Positions 8,036 to 15,463 of a stretch of 64,000 bases of DNA are shown here, piece by piece. Under the pieces are notes generated by a model that saw only the letters and a program-made list of their open reading frames with translations, was not told where the DNA came from and did no database searches. A program made the translations under genes and the position numbers. Location of the stretch: NCBI GenBank assembly GCA_958428235.1, contig CAUAFG010000009.1:1-64000 (forward strand), in the 5' to 3' direction. This DNA comes from Faeciplasma sp900553675. GTDB lineage: Bacteria > Bacillota > Clostridia > Oscillospirales > Ruminococcaceae. The first letter of the stretch is position 1. Each line of letters opens with the position of its first letter.

Positions 8036-8515
8036 ATGGAACAAAAGACCCTATCAAGGTGGCTAAAATGTATAATTGTCGGAGTCGGCATTTGCGGACT
8101 GATGGTTTTTGCGGCGGTGGTTCCCATGTACGCTGTATCCATGCGGACAATGCACCCCGAATTTACAAACCGATTCTGGTCGTGGCTGATTTTCCTCTGG
8201 ATTTCGGGACTGCCCTGCTTTGCGGCTCTTGCCATGGCTTGGAGAATAGCCGCGAATATCGGCGCTGATCGTTCATTTTCTGAGCAGAACGCCGGAATAT
8301 TCAGGCAGATATCATGGCTTGCCGTCGGGGACGCCTGCTTTTTCTTTGCGGGGAACGTCCTTCTGCTTCTGCTTAATATGAGCCATCCGAGCGTGGTTAT
8401 AGCGTCATCCGGAATTGCCTTTGCGGGAGTGGCGGTGGCTGTAGTCAGTGCGGTGCTGTCGCATCTCGTAAAAAAGGCGGCGGCTTTGCAGGAACAGAGC
8501 GATTTGACTATATAG
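8036..8515 (+). CDS. DUF2975-family membrane protein
   Basis: Small integral membrane protein of 159 residues with four hydrophobic segments (about 15-37, 50-70, 98-118 and 125-145), matching the DUF2975 layout. I start it at ATG 8036 because AAGGAGGTTGAACTTT precedes it; an upstream in-frame ATG at 7994 has no site. It is followed by a small XRE repressor, the standard partner in Firmicutes. Function of the family is unknown. The stop is TAG, a genuine-looking terminal use of that codon. The following frame happens to stay open into the XRE gene, but that gene has its own start. Confidence 0.8.
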   Translation: MEQKTLSRWLKCIIVGVGICGLMVFAAVVPMYAVSMRTMHPEFTNRFWSWLIFLWISGLPCFAALAMAWRIAANIGADRSFSEQNAGIFRQISWLAVGDACFFFAGNVLLLLLNMSHPSVVIASSGIAFAGVAVAVVSAVLSHLVKKAAALQEQSDLTI

Positions 8516-8557
8516 AACCGTCATACTACCGTAAGACGACGAAAGGAACGGCATGAA

Positions 8558-8779
8558 ATGGAAGGAGAAATCATTTTTAATATCGACGTTATGCTTGCAA
8601 AGCGCAAGATGAGCGTGACCGAGCTTGCCGAGCGGGTTGGAATAACGATTGCAAATGTATCGATTCTGAAAAACGGCAAGGCGAAGGCGCTGAAAATATC
8701 CACGCTGGTAAAACTGTGTGAGGCGCTGGACTGTCAGCCCGGGGATATTCTGGAGTATAGGAAAGTTGACGAAGAATAA
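8558..8779 (+). CDS. YozG-type XRE transcriptional regulator
   Basis: A 73-residue Cro/C1-type HTH protein that is almost entirely DNA-binding domain: MSVTELAERVGITIANVSIL forms the first three helices and LCEALDCQPGDILEYR the C-terminal helix characteristic of the YozG subgroup. GAAAGGAACGGC precedes the ATG. It is co-transcribed with the DUF2975 membrane protein and probably represses the pair through the palindrome at 7931. Confidence 0.85.
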   Translation: MEGEIIFNIDVMLAKRKMSVTELAERVGITIANVSILKNGKAKALKISTLVKLCEALDCQPGDILEYRKVDEE

Positions 8780-8784
8780 AATAC

Positions 8785-8968
8785 GGCGGCAGAGAGGTTT
8801 CTTTGCCGCCATGCTTATTATTAAATTTGGTCGGCATAAGCACGTTTCGCAGTGTGCGAAACGATTGACACACGACACTTTTCTTTTTTCTCTTTTCTCT
8901 TTTATCTGGAAAAGCCGCCAAGGGTAAACAAGAGAAAAGAGAAGAGATAAGAGAGAAGAGAGAAAAGT
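8785..8968. other. Hairpin-rich intergenic segment with polypyrimidine/polypurine arms
   Basis: Three inverted repeats lie in tandem: GGCGGCA/TGCCGCC (8785-8791 and 8804-8810), CGTTTCGCA-GTG-TGCGAAACG (8843-8863), and a long imperfect pair of a CT-only tract (~8876-8909) with a GA-only tract (~8930-8968). The first may terminate the XRE transcript. No coding frame with a start signal was seen. Confidence 0.5.
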
Positions 8969-8970
8969 AC

Positions 8971-9004
8971 AAAAAGAAAAGCCACTTACGCGGCTTTTCT
9001 TTTT
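8971..9004 (-). terminator. Terminator of tRNA-Thr transcript
   Basis: AAAAAGAAAAGCC (8971-8983) and GGCTTTTCTTTTT (8992-9004) are perfect 13-bp arms. Read on the minus strand the hairpin begins at the CCA end of the tRNA and ends in CTTTTCTTTTT. Confidence 0.85.
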
Positions 9005-9079
9005 GGAGCTAGCGACGTGACTCGAACACGCGACCTGCGCATTACGAATGCGCTGCTCTACCAACTGAGCTACACTAGC
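9004..9079 (-). tRNA. tRNA-Thr (anticodon CGU)
   Basis: 76 nt with encoded CCA. On the minus strand the acceptor GCTAGTG pairs with CGCTAGC, the D arm contains AGCTCAGTTGGTAGAGC, the anticodon stem GCGCA/TGCGC encloses loop TTCGTAA with anticodon CGT (reads ACG, threonine), and the T loop contains GTTCGAGTC. Confidence 0.93.
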
Positions 9080-9123
9080 AAATAAAATGCGAACGATATG
9101 CGTACGCTTTGCCTCCGGCAAAA

Positions 9124-9151
9124 CCTGCTCTACCAACTGAGCTATTCTAGC
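9124..9151 (-). pseudogene. 5' half of a degenerate tRNA gene
   Basis: On the minus strand, GCTAGAATAGCTCAGTTGG begins the segment, followed by TAGAGCAGG, matching the acceptor strand and D arm of a tRNA very close to the neighbouring tRNA-Thr. After that it diverges into a small hairpin (TTTGCC/GGCAAA) and no anticodon, T arm or 3' acceptor strand can be assigned. It stands first after a strong promoter, so the transcript probably once carried two tRNAs. Confidence 0.65.
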
Positions 9152-9161
9152 AAGCTTAATT

Positions 9162-9190
9162 ATTATACACTCAAAAACCCGATTTGTCAA
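9162..9190 (-). promoter_or_regulatory. Consensus promoter of the tRNA transcript
   Basis: On the minus strand TTGACA (9190-9185), exactly 17 nt, TATAAT (9167-9162): a perfect vegetative promoter typical of stable RNA genes. Confidence 0.85.
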
Positions 9191-9292
9191 TAATTTTGCT
9201 GCGATTTTGCCTGCAAGATTTGCGCCGAAGGGATATCTGGAAAATTTTTTATCAGAAAATGAAAATTAGGCAGATAAAATTGATAAAAAGAA

Positions 9293-9321
9293 TTGCTATT
9301 GGAGAATAAATGTGCTATAAT
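9293..9321 (+). promoter_or_regulatory. Promoter of the signal-peptidase-like gene
   Basis: TTGCTA (9293-9298), 17-nt spacer, TATAAT (9316-9321), about 100 nt before the chosen start. Confidence 0.65.
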
Positions 9322-9421
9322 ATATGATACTTAATGTATTTGTTGACGCAATTGCTTGGAAAGTAACTTTATATATTCCATAGCGCATATGCAAATGTTT
9401 TATCATGAAAGGATGAGAGCA

Positions 9422-10513
9422 ATGTTTCAGGAAAACACAAAAAAACGCGGAGCGGGCGAGATAATAGGAATCATTGTAATTTTTATTCTTGCAATTCTTA
9501 TTGTCTGCACCTTTGTTGTGTACGGCATATTCAGAGACGCTAATAAAGCTCCCTCGGTTTTCGGACACAGGATATATCTTATGAACGGAGACGGTATGGA
9601 ACCCAGAATAAAGCAGGGCTCGGCTGTATTTATAGATGAAGGAGCAATGCCTGAGGCTGAGGGCAACGTTATTTTGTGCGATATAGACGGTCGCCTTGCA
9701 GTAGTAGGCTTCCAGGGCACGCAGGATGTCACCATGCTCGACGGCAGCGTTCAGCGCAAATATATAGTCAAGTACGATAACGCCCCCGCAGAGCAGGTCT
9801 GGGCGGTTGACGAAGGCGATATCATCGGCAGGGCGATATCTTATGACACCGCTCTTGGCGCAGTTATAAGGTTTGCTTCTTCAAAAACCGGTATGCTGGT
9901 TATAGTTATAGTTCCCTGCGCATTGCTTGTTATCTATGAGATTGTTATGCTTATTATCTCCCTGAAAAAAGGAAAAACAGCTGATGATATGGAGCTTGAG
10001 GAGATCGAAACCATAGATACCGCTGACATGAATTTCAATAATGCCAACGCTCTTGATTTTGGCAGGATGTCTGACAAGCCCGCTGAAAAGAAGCAGGAGC
10101 TGAAGTTTGACAAGGTTCCGGCTCCAAAGCCTGCCAAGGTTGACGCAAAGCTTGATTTCACCGCACCCGAAGCCGTTAAGCCGGCACCTGCTCCAAAGCC
10201 TGTTCAGGAGCCTAAGCCCGCACCGGCTCCCGCTCCCACTTCCGCACCTACGTTTACGCCGACACCCATCCCTGCACCCGCACCGACATTCACATCAACA
10301 CCTACCCCTGCCCCTGTGCAAGCTCCCGCGCAGGAGATCAGGCAGGAACCCGCTCAGCCGGCAGCTCAGCCCTCTTTTGTAGAGCAGAAGATATCGGAAA
10401 CGGCAAGCACTCTTACTTCTTCGGCAGACGGTCAGGAGCAGTCTATGACATCACGAATCGACGAGCTTATTAAGCTTTTAGAAGAGGAAAAGGCTAAGCT
10501 TTCCGGAAAATAA
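9422..10513 (+). CDS. Signal peptidase I-like membrane protein lacking the catalytic serine, with Pro/Ala-rich tail
   Basis: Length 363 residues from ATG 9422 (AAAGGA eight nt upstream). TM1 spans ~15-40 (IIGIIVIFILAILIVCTFVV). The following ~100 residues match the S26/SipW-like fold with box GDGMEPRIKQGSAVFI, but the position of the nucleophile in the usual S-M-E-P motif is glycine, so proteolysis is unlikely. TM2 is around LVIVIVPCALLVIYEIVMLI. The cytoplasmic tail is very rich in PAP/PTP repeats (about 235-325), ending in a helix EQSMTSRIDELIKLLEEEK. It stands alone. It may be a structural or scaffolding relative of signal peptidases; function unknown. Confidence 0.7.
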   Translation: MFQENTKKRGAGEIIGIIVIFILAILIVCTFVVYGIFRDANKAPSVFGHRIYLMNGDGMEPRIKQGSAVFIDEGAMPEAEGNVILCDIDGRLAVVGFQGTQDVTMLDGSVQRKYIVKYDNAPAEQVWAVDEGDIIGRAISYDTALGAVIRFASSKTGMLVIVIVPCALLVIYEIVMLIISLKKGKTADDMELEEIETIDTADMNFNNANALDFGRMSDKPAEKKQELKFDKVPAPKPAKVDAKLDFTAPEAVKPAPAPKPVQEPKPAPAPAPTSAPTFTPTPIPAPAPTFTSTPTPAPVQAPAQEIRQEPAQPAAQPSFVEQKISETASTLTSSADGQEQSMTSRIDELIKLLEEEKAKLSGK

Positions 10514-10568
10514 CCTGAAATATCAGTGACCGCGTTCTGTGGGACAAAGGTCACACGGCTTATAAGAT

Positions 10569-10612
10569 AAGCGGACGCTCGGCATACCAGCTGCGCGCCC
10601 GCTTGATTTTTT
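10569..10612 (+). terminator. Probable terminator after the signal-peptidase-like gene
   Basis: AAGCGG (10569-10574) pairs with CCGCTT (10599-10604), with further GC pairing inside, followed by GATTTTTT. Confidence 0.65.
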
Positions 10613-10725
10613 GCAAGAGCAACAGCGGGTTGCTTGCGCAGGTGGGTCTGCGGTGATATAATCGGTATAAAGAGCAAATCTCAATCAGCAGCCGATTAAA
10701 AGTCGGTGAAAGGAGCGGTAATAGC

Positions 10726-10932
10726 ATGGACACTAAAAATGTATTGTTAGAATTGCGCACAAAGAATGGTCTTACCCAGGAGGAGCTTGCCGAAAAGGTG
10801 TTTGTCACACGCCAGGCGGTCTCTCGCTGGGAGACGGGCGTAGGGTACCCGGACGTCACATTATTCCCAATCATCGCCGAGCTTTTCGGCGTACCCATCG
10901 GCGTTCTTTTCGGTGAAAAGAAAAAGGAGTAA
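10726..10932 (+). CDS. XRE-family transcriptional regulator (68 aa)
   Basis: A minimal Cro/C1-type HTH: NGLTQEELAEKVFVTRQAVS then RWETGVGYPDVTLFPIIAEL, ending LFGVPIGVLFGEKKKE. This RWE-G-YPD type is common in Clostridia and is normally followed by an effector gene. AAAGGAGCGG precedes the start. The next gene begins six nt downstream with a 147-residue protein of unknown function, so they form an operon. No sensor domain is present. Confidence 0.85.
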   Translation: MDTKNVLLELRTKNGLTQEELAEKVFVTRQAVSRWETGVGYPDVTLFPIIAELFGVPIGVLFGEKKKE

Positions 10933-10937
10933 ATAAT

Positions 10938-11381
10938 ATGTCAAACTTAGTTAATGAAAAGAAATTTACTTTTGAACCGCTCAAGGACATCGAAATAGCC
11001 GTTGGCAATACCTGCATTATCGAGCTATTTGACGGTGAGAGCGAAAATGCCACGATGACAGTATCGGGTGATGCGACCTTTATGGAGTTTTTCTCGGTGG
11101 AAAAGGAGAACGGCAGACTGCGCGTGTGCGTTAAGAACCCTTCCGGCTTGGATATCTGCCCGATTTACGACAGGGGAGGCTATCAGGAGCCGAACAGAAT
11201 CGAAATTCACACCGGCGTTGCAGATTCAAACTGCACCGTGACAAACTATCTCCAAAACATGAGCTGTAGCTGCTGCGATACGAAGGATCCCATAAAGTGG
11301 AGATGGGTCGCCGAAAGGACTACAAAGGAACAGCGTGAAAGCATTATAAAGCATATAAATGCTTGCTCTGATGTGAAGTGA
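10938..11381 (+). CDS. Hypothetical protein in operon with XRE regulator
   Basis: 147 residues, soluble, no signal peptide or TM segment. I do not recognise the family. The N-terminal ~100 residues look beta-rich (KFTFEPLKDIEIAVGNTCII; DATFMEFFSVEKENGRLRV), loosely reminiscent of adhesin-like DUF4097 strands. The C-terminus has a CSCC cluster and a basic helix (ERTTKEQRESIIKHINAC). AAAAAGGAGTAAATAAT before the ATG overlaps the end of the regulator. It ends just before a strong hairpin. Confidence 0.6.
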   Translation: MSNLVNEKKFTFEPLKDIEIAVGNTCIIELFDGESENATMTVSGDATFMEFFSVEKENGRLRVCVKNPSGLDICPIYDRGGYQEPNRIEIHTGVADSNCTVTNYLQNMSCSCCDTKDPIKWRWVAERTTKEQRESIIKHINACSDVK

Positions 11382-11460
11382 TACCAAAAACCGGTGCAAA
11401 ACCACTGTATCGTGAGCTTTGCACCGGTTTTTGAAACACTTTTGGATGGAAATAAGTATA
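11380..11460 (+). repeat. Intergenic element E: terminator-type hairpin with ATAAGTATA end
   Basis: AAAAACCGGTGCAAA (11386-11400) pairs perfectly with TTTGCACCGGTTTTT (11418-11432), then GGATGGAAATAAGTATA (11444-11460) matches the right end of the repeat family described at 14730 and 62736. The left end is not clear. The hairpin doubles as terminator for the upstream operon. Confidence 0.6.
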
Positions 11461-11585
11461 AAACCGTTCTCGGCTTTTATGACATTTGGAATCTGACAAT
11501 CTGCTTGCATCCTTAGCAGCCCAGCTATCAAAAAGTCTTGAAAGAAGCAAAATCAATAACTGCTCTTTGCTCATCGGTATAGTAT

Positions 11586-11608
11586 AGGTTGACAAAGTAT
11601 ATCAACCT
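11586..11608. promoter_or_regulatory. Operator-like palindrome upstream of XRE gene
   Basis: AGGTTGA (11586-11592) and TCAACCT (11602-11608) separated by nine nt, ~75 nt ahead of the XRE gene at 11681. A TATAAT at 11636-11641 is a candidate -10. Autoregulation is plausible. Confidence 0.5.
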
Positions 11609-11680
11609 TCTCTTTACTCGGCAATCAATTCATGATATAATATATTCGGTTCCGGAACAACATTTATAAGGGGATATTTT

Positions 11681-12295
11681 ATGGAAGAATTGAAAATAGC
11701 CGAAAAAATAAAGGAAAAAAGAAGAGAACGCAATTTCACTCAGGAGGAGCTTGCAAATATCTTGGGCGTAACAAAAGCCGCCGTCAGCAAATGGGAGAAT
11801 TCAGAGAGCTATCCCGACATTACAATGCTGCCAAAAATAGCCCAATTGTTTAACATAACTATGGATGAGCTTTTCGGCTATACTATGGAATATAGACCTC
11901 TGAAGGTTGTGAATGAATACTATTTTGGAATAACTCTTGATGATGTAGATAAATCCATTTTGGATCATGGAACGGTAAAGGAATGTCGTCTCGTAAAAAA
12001 TGGGCGCTATATCGAAGCCGAAGACAGGATAGAGTATGCTTGGGAGGTGCGGATTCAGATAGTATCAACCGAAGATGATTTTCCGTATACGCTTCAAAGG
12101 CTTTTAAAGACGGACAGGCTTGTGGATGGTTACAGCTTAAGAACTGCAGATGGAAAAATAATCTATGACGACAAGCCAAACAAGCACTATGTCTGCAAAG
12201 AAAAGGTGTGGGAATACAACACTGCAGATATTAAGTATATGCGTCAGATGTTTAAGGAACTGCGCGCAATGGGCTTGCTTGCCGATGACGAATGA
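11681..12295 (+). CDS. XRE-family regulator with C-terminal domain of unknown function
   Basis: 204 residues. Residues ~10-70 are a canonical Cro/C1 HTH (NFTQEELANILGVTKAAVSK then WENSESYPDITMLPKIAQLF). The remaining ~130 residues form an acidic/aromatic domain I do not recognise (EYYFGITLDDVDKSILDHG; LRTADGKIIYDDKPNKHYVC). No membrane segment. AAGGGGATATTTT precedes the ATG, although spacing is slightly long. Single gene between a palindromic operator and a strong terminator. Confidence 0.8.
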   Translation: MEELKIAEKIKEKRRERNFTQEELANILGVTKAAVSKWENSESYPDITMLPKIAQLFNITMDELFGYTMEYRPLKVVNEYYFGITLDDVDKSILDHGTVKECRLVKNGRYIEAEDRIEYAWEVRIQIVSTEDDFPYTLQRLLKTDRLVDGYSLRTADGKIIYDDKPNKHYVCKEKVWEYNTADIKYMRQMFKELRAMGLLADDE

Positions 12296-12316
12296 TAATT
12301 ATTCCCGGAATTACAA

Positions 12317-12353
12317 AAGCCGCGAAGCTCGATTCATATGAGCTTCGCGGCTT
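12317..12353. terminator. Bidirectional terminator between convergent genes
   Basis: AAGCCGCGAAGCTC (12317-12330) and GAGCTTCGCGGCTT (12340-12353) are perfect 14-bp arms with a nine-nt loop, between the XRE gene and spoVT. Confidence 0.85.
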
Positions 12354-12394
12354 GCGCAATTATTAATCGATGTGGAAGGAAAAGCTGGCAGAGC

Positions 12395-12934
12395 TTATTC
12401 CTCCAGCTGTCTTCCCAAGAACATAGCCGCTGTCTGGGTCAGGGTCAGCTGAAGCTGAGTGCCCTTTGAGTCTGCCTCGGGAGCCAAGAAGCATACCGCG
12501 CCTGCGATATCCCCCGAAGCTATTATCGGGGAGATGGCTATGGCGTTTTTGGAGACTCCCTCAACCGGAAGTATCGGCTTGCCGTCGCCGTCGTAGCTCC
12601 AGCTTTTTCTTGAATCGAGGACCTCCTCCAAGCCGGGGGAGAGCCTGCGCTCGGCATATTCCTTCTTTTGCAATCCCGACACCGCAACAACGTGGTCGCG
12701 GTCGAAAATAACCACCGGAGCCGAGCCGAGCTTGTGGATGACCTCGGCGGCAGACGCCGCGCTTTCCGACATCTCATTTATGGGTGAGTATTTTTTGAAG
12801 ATAACCTCACCCTCACTGTTTGTGTATATTTCAAGCGGGTCGCCCTCACGAATCCGCATAGTTCTGCGAATCTCCTTTGGAATAACGACCCTGCCCAAGT
12901 CGTCAATACGTCTGACGATTCCTGTTGCCTTCAT
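12395..12934 (-). CDS. spoVT: Stage V sporulation protein T
   Basis: Transcription factor acting in the developing spore. The 179 residues show an N-terminal AbrB/SpoVT swapped-hairpin domain (MKATGIVRRIDDLGRVVIPK then EIRRTMRIREGDPLEIY) and a C-terminal GAF-like domain (about 56-178; SAPVVIFDRDHVVAVSGL). Length and both domains match SpoVT of Bacillus and Clostridium. Start ATG 12934 has AAAGGA at somewhat long spacing. It is the only clear sporulation gene in the window and shows the organism belongs to an endospore-forming lineage. A sigma-G promoter could not be pinned down. Confidence 0.93.
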   Translation of the reverse strand: MKATGIVRRIDDLGRVVIPKEIRRTMRIREGDPLEIYTNSEGEVIFKKYSPINEMSESAASAAEVIHKLGSAPVVIFDRDHVVAVSGLQKKEYAERRLSPGLEEVLDSRKSWSYDGDGKPILPVEGVSKNAIAISPIIASGDIAGAVCFLAPEADSKGTQLQLTLTQTAAMFLGRQLEE

Positions 12935-13330
12935 ATTGTTCTCAATCCTTTCATTTATTGCCGGATGTAAAGACTTCGCAGAGCGCTGATTCTGAGCCGT
13001 CCGGCGTTTTTATTTGACAAGCAATGCTATTATTTGCCGAAAGGTTGAAAATATACTTGAAAGATTAGTGAGTGAGAGATGGTTTGATTTTGATTTTTGG
13101 GAGAATAAAAGATTTGTGATGAGACAAGAAAATCGCCCTGATATAATCTGCAACTACTGCTTGCTTTGTCGATGTGTGGCGGTTATATCGTATCACAAGC
13201 TCTTATCGAGATTTATCACGAAAAAGCAAATACTCAGCAGAATTTGCTCAATTTAATTGACTAAGCAGGATTTGTGAGTAAAATATAGTTAGAGATATTA
13301 TGTGAGAGCAATCATGTGGATTTTGAAATT
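12935..13330. other. Intergenic region without recognisable gene
   Basis: About 400 bases upstream of spoVT, AT-rich. A frame at 13014 encodes 80 residues but has no ribosome binding site and no recognisable protein character. It presumably holds the spoVT promoter near 12960-13040. Confidence 0.4.
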
Positions 13331-13462
13331 ATGAATAGTAGCGTGGATATCGGCACGGTATGTAAAGCACAAAGGTTCAAAGCGATGAATATTTTATGGA
13401 AGCTTGATGCTCCAATACCGGCAAAATATCTCAAAAAGACAAACAAATTGGTGGTGGGATGA
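13331..13462 (+). CDS. Small ORF (43 aa), possibly a gene remnant
   Basis: Encodes 43 residues (MNSSVDIGTVCKAQRFKAMN is the start) and its TGA overlaps the ATG of the broken DUF2971 gene by four nt, as in a translationally coupled pair. No good ribosome binding site is present, and the frame is open for some residues upstream, so it may be the tail of a lost gene. Family not recognised. Confidence 0.35.
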   Translation: MNSSVDIGTVCKAQRFKAMNILWKLDAPIPAKYLKKTNKLVVG

Positions 13463-14320
13463 TGAAAATATCGGAGTTAGGAGACAAAAATTGGCCAATA
13501 GCATATAGAAAATGCTTGTATGATTTTAAGATGAAGGAATCTGCCGCTATAGCGAAATATTATAGGCCTGAAAAAATATATAAATACTACAGCTTTAAGT
13601 CGGAGTATCGGAAAAAGAATATCTTCAATTATGAAGTTGCGTTTAATATTCCATCAAGCTTTAACGATCCGCTTGATTCCCGCTGGTTTTTAAATTATGA
13701 GGATATTTTAATAGCAAGGTTCGAAGACATTGGAGATGAATGGTCCAAGGAAAAATATGGTGTTGTATCATATGATTTGTACGAGGAGGATCTGCTATAT
13801 TTGCGCGATTTGTTTTTTTGTTTCGTGCTTTAGCACCATTCCGTATTCTAATCCAATGTGGGGTCATTATGCGGATAAACACACAGGCTTTTGTATAGAG
13901 TATGATGTATCTTTGCTTCCTAAAGAAATGCAACTGCTGTTACCTGTTGTATATGTTGAAAGACCATATGATGCTTCCAAAATATTAGATATGAGAGATA
14001 TCGATGATAAATTTGCTTGTATTTGCCCCTCTCTTTTTAAGTCTATAGATTGGAAGTATGAAAACGAGTGGAGAATATTCATACCGACCAAAGGCAATTA
14101 CGAAACGTTAGTTGTTCCTGCTGTTGATTAAATTACCGGTATATATTTTGGGCTGAAATCTTATGGATTTGAAGAACAGCGCGACGAAATAGAAGCATGG
14201 GCTGGTGAAAAGAATATCCCTATTTATCAGATTGAACGATCATACCTTTCTTTTGAATTGATAAGCGATAATATTGCTGATATTAAATCCACAAAGCCAA
14301 TAAAGGGATTTTTGATATGA
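13459..14320 (+). pseudogene. DUF2971-family protein, frameshifted and with nonsense codon
   Basis: Two overlapping frames together encode one DUF2971 protein. The first frame carries the N-terminal half (EKIYKYYSFKSEYRKKNIFN), then shifts in a run of seven T residues (13813-13819); the second contains the family core SNPMWGHYADKHTGFCIEYD and ENEWRIFIP. A TAA at 14129-14131 interrupts just before the conserved ITGIYFGLKSYGF, and the frame remains protein-like to TGA 14320. Removing one T and replacing the TAA would restore ~285 residues. DUF2971 proteins occur in accessory regions, some near defence genes; function unknown. Confidence 0.75.
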
Positions 14321-14671
14321 CCGAAGTAGTAGCCGCCCTGATATGGGACAAAAACAAATTTATGATCTGCCTGTAAATTAGCTTATGAGTTTTTAGAAGA
14401 ACACGATATGCTGCCGTCTATCCGAGATGAAATAGAAAATCCCAATCATAATGACGCAATTAATCAGCTGGAGATCTTGGCTCGCCGCGGTTACTTTTCT
14501 ATCCCCACATATGACTTTTATCAAGACTACGACAAGGATGGCAATCCCATATGGAGATGTGAATGCCATATAAAGGAGCAGGAAGTTTACTTCGGTGAAA
14601 CATCATCTTCAAAAAAAGATGCTAAAAAAGGCGCAGCTTATAAAATGCTTAAGTTTACGCTTAAAAGGTAA
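14317..14671 (+). pseudogene. Remnants: Nudix N-terminus joined to a dsRNA-binding domain
   Basis: ATG 14317 overlaps the DUF2971 stop (ATGA) and opens MTEVVAALIWDKNKFMICL then TAA 14374-14376; this is the start of a MutT/Nudix hydrolase with everything after it deleted. From 14375 another frame encodes a C-terminal dsRNA-binding motif: NQLEILARRGYFSIPTYDF, NPIWRCECHI and TSSSKKDAKKGAAYKMLKF. No start signal precedes the second part. The arrangement shows deletion of at least one gene end and one gene start. A real short protein from ATG 14408 cannot be excluded. Confidence 0.6.
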
Positions 14672-14729
14672 AATGATATTAGAGAAAACAGGCACGAGAA
14701 GATACCAACCACGCTATAAATCACGCTTT

Positions 14730-14995
14730 TTTATTTACCGGAATAAGGCATATTTATTCTTCAGGCTTCCGACTGTTATTGTTATGCACCCGAAAGACAG
14801 CTTTCACTTTCATATTATTTAAGTTTGAGATAAGTATAACCTAAAAGCCAGCTATCAATGCAGTATTAGCTGCTTATACTTATTTTCGTCCGGAAGATGT
14901 GCAGAACATATATGGTCATAAATCGGGCACAAAACCCATCGTACAGCGGTTTTGTGCCAGATTTTTTCCATCATTTCAGACGGAGATTAGTATTA
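14730..14995 (+). repeat. Intergenic repeat, copy A (266 bp)
   Basis: Nearly identical to 62736-63003. It contains two units. The right unit (about 14876-14995) has imperfect terminal inverted repeats, TATACTTATTTTCGTC on the left and GACGGAGATTAGTATTA on the right, and an inner hairpin pairing AATCGGGCACAAAAC with GTTTTGTGCC-GATT. It encodes nothing convincing and looks like a miniature element carrying a terminator. Confidence 0.75.
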
Positions 14996-15403
14996 CAATC
15001 GCACATTCACACTTTACGGTACAAAAGTACGATTTCTATAGGTTAAATAATCGTGCAATCGTGCATTCGTACTTTACAGTATAAAAGCGCTATCAATACA
15101 TCACACGATAGAATACTGAAATATGTTATTGATTCTCTTAGTTGTTTCTATTAGTACAATTTTTTGGACTAATATATCAAGTGAACATCACTGACGCTTT
15201 ATCTATTTAAATTGCAAAGGTACGAAAGTACGTTTTTCTCCCTCGTAATAATCGCACTTTTGCTATTTAAAGTGCGGCAGTCCGATAGTACGATTATTTA
15301 ACCCGTGAAATCGTACATCTGCTCATTCATTATTTATATAGCGATATTGAAATAATCAGAACTTTGTTCGTTGTAAAAAGTGTGGTCATACTACTAAAAC
15401 TCG
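14996..15403. other. AT-rich intergenic region with repeated GTACGA motifs
   Basis: No gene seen. The motif GTACGAT/ATCGTAC and relatives (AAAGTACGA, CGTACTTT, GTACGAAAGTACG) recur about seven times in both orientations between 15015 and 15320, several as short palindromes. Purpose unknown; they may be binding sites or remnants of small repeats. Confidence 0.4.
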
Positions 15404-15432
15404 TTGCATTTTTTGCGATTATGTGCTATACT
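15404..15432 (+). promoter_or_regulatory. Promoter of the DUF4143 ATPase gene
   Basis: TTGCAT (15404-15409), 17-nt spacer, TATACT (15427-15432), ~30 nt upstream of ATG 15464. Confidence 0.65.
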
Positions 15433-15463
15433 ATACTTGCACTATATTAATGGAGGTGCGTGT

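Noticed and set aside
8036..8779. Fusion of DUF2975 and XRE protein by TAG readthrough
   Set aside because: The frames match by a one-in-three chance; the XRE gene has its own ribosome binding site and the two are separate genes in the family.
9004..9190. tRNA-Thr as attachment site of an island
   Set aside because: Integrases duplicate the 3' end of tRNAs; here only a 5' half is repeated, and no integrase gene is near.
8405..9190. 261-residue minus-strand ORF across tRNA and hairpins
   Set aside because: It spans the tRNA gene, its terminator and a real gene on the other strand; a shadow frame.
13014..13256. 80-residue ORF upstream of the DUF2971 remnant
   Set aside because: No ribosome binding site, composition not protein-like, no recognisable family.
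15015..15320. CRISPR-like array from repeated GTACGA motifs
   Set aside because: Motifs are very short, in both orientations and irregularly spaced; no repeat/spacer structure exists.
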